DNA of 9,234 nucleotides from an uncultured Bacilli bacterium. GTDB taxonomy: Bacteria; Bacillota_I; Bacilli_A; RF39; UBA660. Below the pieces are notes generated by a model. That model was not told the DNA's origin. It did no database searches and saw only the letters and a program-made list of their open reading frames with translations. A program made the position numbers and the translations under genes. Numbering within the stretch: the stretch's first letter is position 1; each line of letters begins with the position of its first letter. The stretch covers positions 1-9,234 of the forward strand of contig CALVYX010000074.1 in NCBI GenBank assembly GCA_944372315.1, in the 5' to 3' direction. This document shows positions 5,437-9,234 of the stretch, in pieces.

Positions 5437-5682
5437 TCAAGGATGAACATCATAACCTGTAGTATCATCATCATAAAAAGAAACTCTACTAGCTTTTATT
5501 ATATGATTTAACTGAATTGCTTTTTGCATTTTCCTTTTATTAGGATTAAAATTTAATATACCTTTTTTTATTAATATAATCTCGATAACAAATACAATAG
5601 CTACTATTAATATACATATTACATGAGATGGCTCAATATTAATATTAGAAATTAGATTTTTGAATTTTTCAAAAGCATCCAT
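5437..5682 (-). CDS. N-terminal part of a small membrane protein (81 residues to an in-frame TGA)
   Basis: It starts MDAFEKFKNL with an AAGAGGAA ribosome binding site about 11 bases before the ATG, 34 bases after the stop of the 354-residue gene, so it shares that operon. One membrane span (about 19-39, VICILIVAIVFVIEIILI) is followed by a basic stretch (KKGILNFNPNKRKMQK) that probably stays inside, then an Asp-rich segment. The chain stops abruptly at YDVHP. Read through, the whole protein would be 155 residues with two membrane spans around a beta-rich middle. As it stands only the first span would be made, which is probably non-functional. The function is unknown. Confidence 0.7.
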   Translation of the reverse strand: MDAFEKFKNLISNINIEPSHVICILIVAIVFVIEIILIKKGILNFNPNKRKMQKAIQLNHIIKASRVSFYDDDTTGYDVHP

Positions 5683-5716
5683 AAATATTATTTCCTCTTA
5701 ACTTTATTGAACAATA

Positions 5717-6781
5717 TTATTTATTAATTAAAAACTTATTAATATAGTTATTGAAATCTTGAGCAGTTGTTAACGTAGTATTTGAATAATTCGTTATGTT
5801 TAATATCTGAGTTATATTATCATCTTTCATACCAAAAATATCCTTACCATCTTCATTAAGATATTTAATGTTGGAATCTATATCTTCAGCCCATTCAATA
5901 TTATCATAATGTCTATCTGCATTATATTCTAAATTAATAAAATCAGAAACATCAGATAAAGTAAAGCTTACTGATCCATCTAAATAATCATTATTAGAAT
6001 TTAATATGGCGTATATCGAATTAACATCTTTAATTTGTTTATCTAAAGCAATTGGAACACGCATTATCTTATCGTAAATATATGGTTCCTTTCCATCATC
6101 TTCTGATAAACAAGTAAATAAATCTTTAAATCCTTCTAGTAAATATGGAACTTTATCATCACCATACGAATCAACAGAACTACTATAGTAAGCATAATAA
6201 ACTTTCTCACCTATGATTTTAGCGAAATAATACTCATAAGTTGTAACGGCTGCTTTATTGGTCCATGAAGCAAATACATATTCATCATTTGAATCAATAA
6301 TATTAACATTTTCAACAGTCCATTTTGTATTATTAGTTAAAATACCTTGTTTGAAATTAGTTTCAAATTCTTCTAAAGTTGTTGCATTACTTTCCCCTAA
6401 ATACATTACTCCTAATGATTTATAAATATCTTGTTCATAATTAAATATTGGATTTATAGAATCATTGTAAATATTTTTATCTCTCGTTATAGACTCAAAA
6501 GTTGTTTTATCATTTTCTTCAAATATAAGTGTTGTTTCATTTACTTCAAATGCAAATCTACTCGTTGCTTCTTTAAAAGTATAAGTATCTTTTAAATCTC
6601 TACTATCATCATGATAAATAATCTTGGTATCCTCATTACCATTATTTGCATCATTTGGAGTATTATCCACTGATTCTTTATTATTAAACATCATAAATGC
6701 TCCTACTCCTATAATAGCTACTCCCAATACAACTAAAAAAACTAGTAATATATTACTTTTCTTAGAAACTTTATTATCCAT
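5717..6781 (-). CDS. Large membrane-anchored extracytoplasmic protein of unknown function
   Basis: A 354-residue protein with a basic N-terminus (MDNKVSKKSN), one membrane span (about 11-31, LLVFLVVLGVAIIGVGAFMMF) and an Asn/Asp-rich linker (about 33-52). The remainder is acidic, rich in Asn, Asp, Tyr and Thr, and apparently alpha/beta; it is expected outside the cell. There is no lipobox, sortase motif or catalytic motif that I recognise. WTVENVNIIDSNDEYVFASW and the following YYFAKIIGEKVYYAYYS look like paired beta strands, as in small substrate- or partner-binding domains. AGGA lies 8 bases before the ATG and a good promoter lies upstream. It is co-transcribed with the interrupted membrane gene downstream, which suggests a shared envelope role. 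Confidence 0.75.
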   Translation of the reverse strand: MDNKVSKKSNILLVFLVVLGVAIIGVGAFMMFNNKESVDNTPNDANNGNEDTKIIYHDDSRDLKDTYTFKEATSRFAFEVNETTLIFEENDKTTFESITRDKNIYNDSINPIFNYEQDIYKSLGVMYLGESNATTLEEFETNFKQGILTNNTKWTVENVNIIDSNDEYVFASWTNKAAVTTYEYYFAKIIGEKVYYAYYSSSVDSYGDDKVPYLLEGFKDLFTCLSEDDGKEPYIYDKIMRVPIALDKQIKDVNSIYAILNSNNDYLDGSVSFTLSDVSDFINLEYNADRHYDNIEWAEDIDSNIKYLNEDGKDIFGMKDDNITQILNITNYSNTTLTTAQDFNNYINKFLINK

Positions 6782-6807
6782 ATATTATTCCTACCTTTCT
6801 ATTATTC

Positions 6808-6836
6808 ATTCTAACACGGAACTTTGTTTATGTAAA
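6808..6836 (-). promoter_or_regulatory. Promoter of the 6781-to-5215 operon
   Basis: On the minus strand TTTACA (6831-6836, five of six to TTGACA) and TAGAAT (6808-6813, five of six to TATAAT) are 17 bases apart. TGT directly before the -10 adds an extended -10 element. Transcription would start near 6801, about 20 bases before the ATG. Confidence 0.75.
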
Positions 6837-6865
6837 TATTAAAATAAAGCAAGTAAAAATAATAC

Positions 6866-6892
6866 AAAAAAAACAAACTAAATAGTTTGTTT
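6866..6892 (-). terminator. Terminator of the HD-domain gene
   Basis: Arms AAACAAACT and AGTTTGTTT (6871-6879 and 6884-6892) form a perfect 9-bp stem with a 4-base loop. On the minus strand an unbroken T-tract runs out to 6866. The TAA stop of the HD gene (6891-6893) overlaps the first arm. Confidence 0.82.
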
Positions 6893-7403
6893 ATCTCAAA
6901 TAATTTATAAGAATCAACATTAAAAAGTTCGCCGCAATTTTAAAGTGCTTTTGGTTGACATAAAATGCTTCCATCACTGCAACCACATTATCTACCATAT
7001 CAACAATCCAACTTTCTAAATATCTTGGAGCTTTTAATGATATAGGGAACATATGTGATTCAATTATATTAGCTTCCTTATCAGATAATTCAAAATATCT
7101 TTGAGCATTAGCCAAAGCATATTTAGGATGGTTGATTAAAACATCTAATCTCTTTGTCCTATCAATATCACTATTATCCACAAAAAAGAAATCGTGTAAT
7201 AATCCTGCTCTAGCTACACCTTTATAATCTAATTTTAATAATTTAGTTACTTTATATGCATAATAAGAAACTCTCATCGAATGATCAAAACGATTAAGCC
7301 CATGATGTACAATTTCTTTTGTTTTATTAAATTCATCGTGCTCAAGTATATCGCTTACTAAATTTATGTATTCTTGATCTTCATATTTATTTTCATTGCT
7401 CAT
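6891..7403 (-). CDS. HD-domain phosphohydrolase
   Basis: A 170-residue cytoplasmic protein of the HD superfamily, metal-dependent phosphohydrolases acting on nucleotides or other phosphate esters. The motif series is intact: His41 (FDHSMRV), His70-Asp71 (LLHDFF), His92 (INHPKYA), His117 (IESHMFP) and Asp135/Asp138 (VDMVDNVV). More than one His beyond the basic H-HD-D set suggests a two-metal site. It lacks RelA, GGDEF or nucleotide-binding modules, so the substrate is not predictable. It resembles the small stand-alone HD proteins common in Bacillota. AGAGGTG lies 8 bases before the ATG. It has its own promoter and terminator, so it is a single-gene unit. Confidence 0.88.
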   Translation of the reverse strand: MSNENKYEDQEYINLVSDILEHDEFNKTKEIVHHGLNRFDHSMRVSYYAYKVTKLLKLDYKGVARAGLLHDFFFVDNSDIDRTKRLDVLINHPKYALANAQRYFELSDKEANIIESHMFPISLKAPRYLESWIVDMVDNVVAVMEAFYVNQKHFKIAANFLMLILINYLR

Positions 7404-7432
7404 TAACTATACACCTCTAGCCACATAAAAAC

Positions 7433-7461
7433 ATGATACCATATATTTATAAAAAAAGCAA
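7433..7461 (-). promoter_or_regulatory. Promoter of the HD-domain gene
   Basis: On the minus strand TTGCTT (7456-7461) and TATCAT (7433-7438) are 17 bases apart, and TGG before the -10 makes an extended -10. Transcription would start near 7426, about 23 bases before the ATG. It begins 8 bases after the T-tract of the upstream terminator. Confidence 0.7.
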
Positions 7462-7468
7462 ATATTTT

Positions 7469-7495
7469 AAAAAAAAAGAGGACTTATTTGTCCTC
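7469..7495 (-). terminator. Terminator behind the comEC-DUF1016 operon
   Basis: GAGGAC / GTCCTC (7478-7483 and 7490-7495) makes a 6-bp G-C-rich stem with a 6-base loop. On the minus strand nine T residues follow (7477-7469). It lies about 150 bases after the stop of the nuclease gene, so the transcript would carry a long 3' untranslated region. Confidence 0.8.
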
Positions 7496-7505
7496 AATCT
7501 ATATA

Positions 7506-7642
7506 AACGCCAAACGTTAGCGTCCTAATATATATTATGGACAAAACGTTAAAATAGTTACACTTTTTAACTTAAATATAATGATTCCATCATTATTATT
7601 ATATGTTTTAATATTTATATTATTTAAGTCACATTACTTAAA
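7506..7642. repeat. Inverted-repeat-rich intergenic stretch
   Basis: Between the nuclease stop (7646) and the terminator lie several inverted repeats. The main one is a 38-bp imperfect palindrome at 7513-7550: arms of AACGTT, GTCC and TAATAT on the left face ATATTA, GGAC and AACGTT on the right, with a 3/2-base internal loop and one bulge. AAACGTTA occurs twice in the same direction (7512-7519, 7544-7551), 32 bp apart. An 8-bp stem with a TCC loop lies at 7578-7596, and a 7-bp stem with a 6-base loop at 7623-7642. No coding frame of note is present. It could be a structured 3' untranslated region, a small RNA or an operator. Confidence 0.6.
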
Positions 7643-7645
7643 ATT

Positions 7646-8539
7646 TTATATTAATTCATATTCTTTAGCAATTATTCTTTTATCACTACAATATTCTATT
7701 ATATATTTATTATTTCTCTTACAAATGATTATTCCTATTGTCTTATCTTGAGTGCTTTTTTTGATATTATTATTTACATAATTCATGTATACTTGTATTT
7801 GTCCTATATGTTCTTTCTTTAGTTCTGTTACTTTAAGTTCTATTACTACATAACAATTAAATTCTATATTATATAACAAAAAATCTATATAATTATAAGT
7901 ATCTCCTATTTTTATCTTATATTCATTTTTTACATAGCAAAAGTTACTACCTAATTCTTCAAGGAAATTATTTATATCTTCTAATATCAATTTTTGCAAT
8001 GTTTTCTCACACACAATATTATAATTATTTTTATTATTTATAATTATAGGATTCTTTATTAAATCTTCTAGTTTTGGCGTTTCTTGATTAATTAACTTTA
8101 ATTTTGCCTTTTCATCTAATCTTTCGTATTCATTGTTTTTGATTTTTTTTATTAATTCGCGTTTACTCAAGTTCTGCTTATAACAAATATTAATATAATA
8201 TATAATTGCATCATCATTATTAATTCTTAATAACTCGCAATAATGACTCCAAGATAAAATTGCAGCCACTGGTTGCAATTTTTTATTGCAACATATTTTT
8301 TGATAATACAACCTCATATTATACAGAGTTCTAACACTATAACTTCTATTTAAATCACTAGTAAGTCTTATAGAATACTCTTTTATAATCCCTTCACCGT
8401 AACGCTTTCCAGCTTCTACTAATAATTTTCCTACATTATAATATGTTTCTAAATCACTTCTATTTTTACTATAGTCTTTTACTCTTTTAGTTATTTCATT
8501 ATTTATGATTTGTTCTTTTATCTCGTTATAATAATCCAT
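7646..8539 (-). CDS. DUF1016 / YhcG-type PD-(D/E)XK nuclease
   Basis: A 297-residue protein with both halves of the YhcG family. The N-terminal DUF1016_N helical domain (about 5-142) shows YNVGKLL, RYGEGIIKEYS, YSVRTLYNMRLYYQ and the hallmark LSWSHYCELLRI (95-106). The C-terminal PD-(D/E)XK nuclease domain (about 155-297) shows Asp219 in YIDFLLYN, Glu234 and Lys236 in VIELKV, and the QIQVYMNYV helix (247-255), so the catalytic D-ExK set is present. The middle linker is short; many relatives are longer by about 40 or more residues. The family is found near restriction-modification loci and mobile DNA, but its precise role is unsettled. It starts 13 bases after the ComEC stop with AAGGA before the ATG, so it is probably co-transcribed. 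Confidence 0.9.
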   Translation of the reverse strand: MDYYNEIKEQIINNEITKRVKDYSKNRSDLETYYNVGKLLVEAGKRYGEGIIKEYSIRLTSDLNRSYSVRTLYNMRLYYQKICCNKKLQPVAAILSWSHYCELLRINNDDAIIYYINICYKQNLSKRELIKKIKNNEYERLDEKAKLKLINQETPKLEDLIKNPIIINNKNNYNIVCEKTLQKLILEDINNFLEELGSNFCYVKNEYKIKIGDTYNYIDFLLYNIEFNCYVVIELKVTELKKEHIGQIQVYMNYVNNNIKKSTQDKTIGIIICKRNNKYIIEYCSDKRIIAKEYELI

Positions 8540-8552
8540 CTCTTAGTCCTTT

Positions 8553-9234
8553 CTATGGTGCATAAATCTCTATTTTCAATTTATTTTTCTTAACCATAAA
8601 TGTAATACTTCCATTTTGATCTGTTCTATATATTTTAGAATTATTTAGATTATTTAATACTTCATGGTTAGGATGTCCAAACCTATTATTTTTCCCTACT
8701 GATATAACTGAATACTTTGGGTTAATAATGTCTATAAATTCTTTACTAGAACTTGTCTTACTCCCGTGATGTCCTACTTTTAATATATCAATATCATCAA
8801 GTTCATATTTTTCTAAAATATCTTTTTCCACTTCTACTCCAGCATCTCCCATTAATAATAATTTAATTTTTTTAAAATCTATATAAATGACATGAGAACT
8901 ATCGTTTTCGTTATCATAAACTTCATTATTCAAAAAAAATAATTTATTATTACTCATATTTAACTCTTTCATATTTTGATAATATGGTATCCTCTTTTTT
9001 TCTAATACTTTAATAAATTCTAATTCCAATTCATTATAGGCATCATTATTTAATATAACTTCATCCACCTTAATTGTATCAACTATATTTATCGCTTCAC
9101 CCATATGATCATAATCCCCATGGGTTAAAATCAAATAATCCAATCTTCTTATTCCCAAAGATTTTAGTAAAGGAATCACTGTATTATCAGAAAGACTGTT
9201 ATTATTAGTTCTTTCTTCCCATTCTTCTTTCTTA
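8553..9234 (-). CDS. comEC: ComEC/Rec2-like metallo-beta-lactamase domain, C-terminal part (partial at 5' end)
   Basis: The frame is open to the window edge; the GTG at 9179 is internal, since ERTNNNSLSDNTVIP upstream continues a typical ComEC segment. Seen in order: LTHGDYDHMG (metal-binding His and Asp, about 9105-9125), LLMGDAGVE (Asp), VGHHGSKTSSS (His) and FGHPNHEV, ending with the YRTDQNGSITF strand usual at the ComEC C-terminus. In ComEC this outer domain follows the Competence membrane channel and is thought to degrade the non-transported DNA strand during uptake. The channel part would lie beyond the right edge and is not visible, so a soluble stand-alone hydrolase of the same family is possible. 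The stop is TAG, with the DUF1016 gene 13 bases on. Confidence 0.82.
   Translation of the reverse strand, partial: KKEEWEERTNNNSLSDNTVIPLLKSLGIRRLDYLILTHGDYDHMGEAINIVDTIKVDEVILNNDAYNELELEFIKVLEKKRIPYYQNMKELNMSNNKLFFLNNEVYDNENDSSHVIYIDFKKIKLLLMGDAGVEVEKDILEKYELDDIDILKVGHHGSKTSSSKEFIDIINPKYSVISVGKNNRFGHPNHEVLNNLNNSKIYRTDQNGSITFMVKKNKLKIEIYAP

Noticed and set aside
5437..5439. TGA read as tryptophan (mycoplasma-type code) or selenocysteine
   Set aside because: The Trp codons I checked in other genes here, about 15, are all TGG, no other gene holds an in-frame TGA, and the amidotransferase gene uses TGA as a natural stop. I saw no selenocysteine-insertion hairpin and no redox motif at the site.
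6624..6842. + strand open frame of 72 codons
   Set aside because: It is antisense to the signal anchor and promoter of the 354-residue gene; its hydrophobic look is a by-product of the opposite strand.
7560..7589. Tiny minus-strand ORF of 8 codons in the 7404-7645 gap
   Set aside because: It is too short, has no ribosome binding site and falls in a hairpin; chance is enough to explain it.
7500..7600. CRISPR array or transposon end
   Set aside because: There are only two copies of an 8-base repeat, no regular spacers, no transposase and no target duplication.

Overview
The window is very AT-rich, uses strong AGGAGG-type ribosome binding sites and the standard code, and has tight operons and short intergenic gaps that often hold perfect terminator hairpins. 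This suits a low-GC Gram-positive (Bacillota, Bacilli-like). All 15 or so Trp codons I checked are TGG, so a mycoplasma-type code is unlikely. Finer placement is not possible from the sequence.

Layout. 1-95: the 3' end of a + strand gene with a CxxC motif, then a weak terminator. 203-3615: a minus-strand run read as a two-membrane-segment unknown protein, a family 2 glycosyltransferase, a dCMP deaminase, a rhodanese lipoprotein, a class I glutamine amidotransferase and a DUF1653 protein. It ends at a terminator at 203-230 and has promoters at 3644-3672 and 3042-3050. 3717-4226: a divergent + strand ferritin-like protein whose putative -35 lies in the same palindrome as the minus-strand promoter. 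It ends in a bidirectional terminator shared with the next minus gene. 4240-4950: a membrane-anchored unknown protein. 5071-5146: tRNA-Arg(CCU) on the + strand, followed by a 14-bp palindrome and a 14-bp-stem bidirectional terminator. 5215-6781: a minus operon of a large membrane-anchored unknown protein and a small membrane protein gene interrupted by an in-frame TGA. 6891-7403: an HD-domain phosphohydrolase with its own promoter and terminator. 7404-7645: intergenic, rich in inverted repeats. 7646-9234: a DUF1016 (YhcG-type) PD-(D/E)XK nuclease gene directly behind the C-terminal metallo-beta-lactamase part of a ComEC-like protein that runs off the window.

How it fits together. The 210-3615 run mixes nucleotide salvage (dCMP to dUMP), glycosyl transfer, sulfur or redox chemistry outside the membrane, and glutamine amide hydrolysis. 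It looks like a housekeeping operon rather than one pathway. ComEC and the DUF1016 nuclease form a DNA-handling pair by position. I see no CRISPR array, insertion sequence, integrase or phage structural gene. The best leads are the TGA-split gene at 5215-5682, the 38-bp imperfect palindrome at 7513-7550, the overlapping divergent promoters at 3644-3698 and the comEC-DUF1016 pairing. Nothing here proves a new system.
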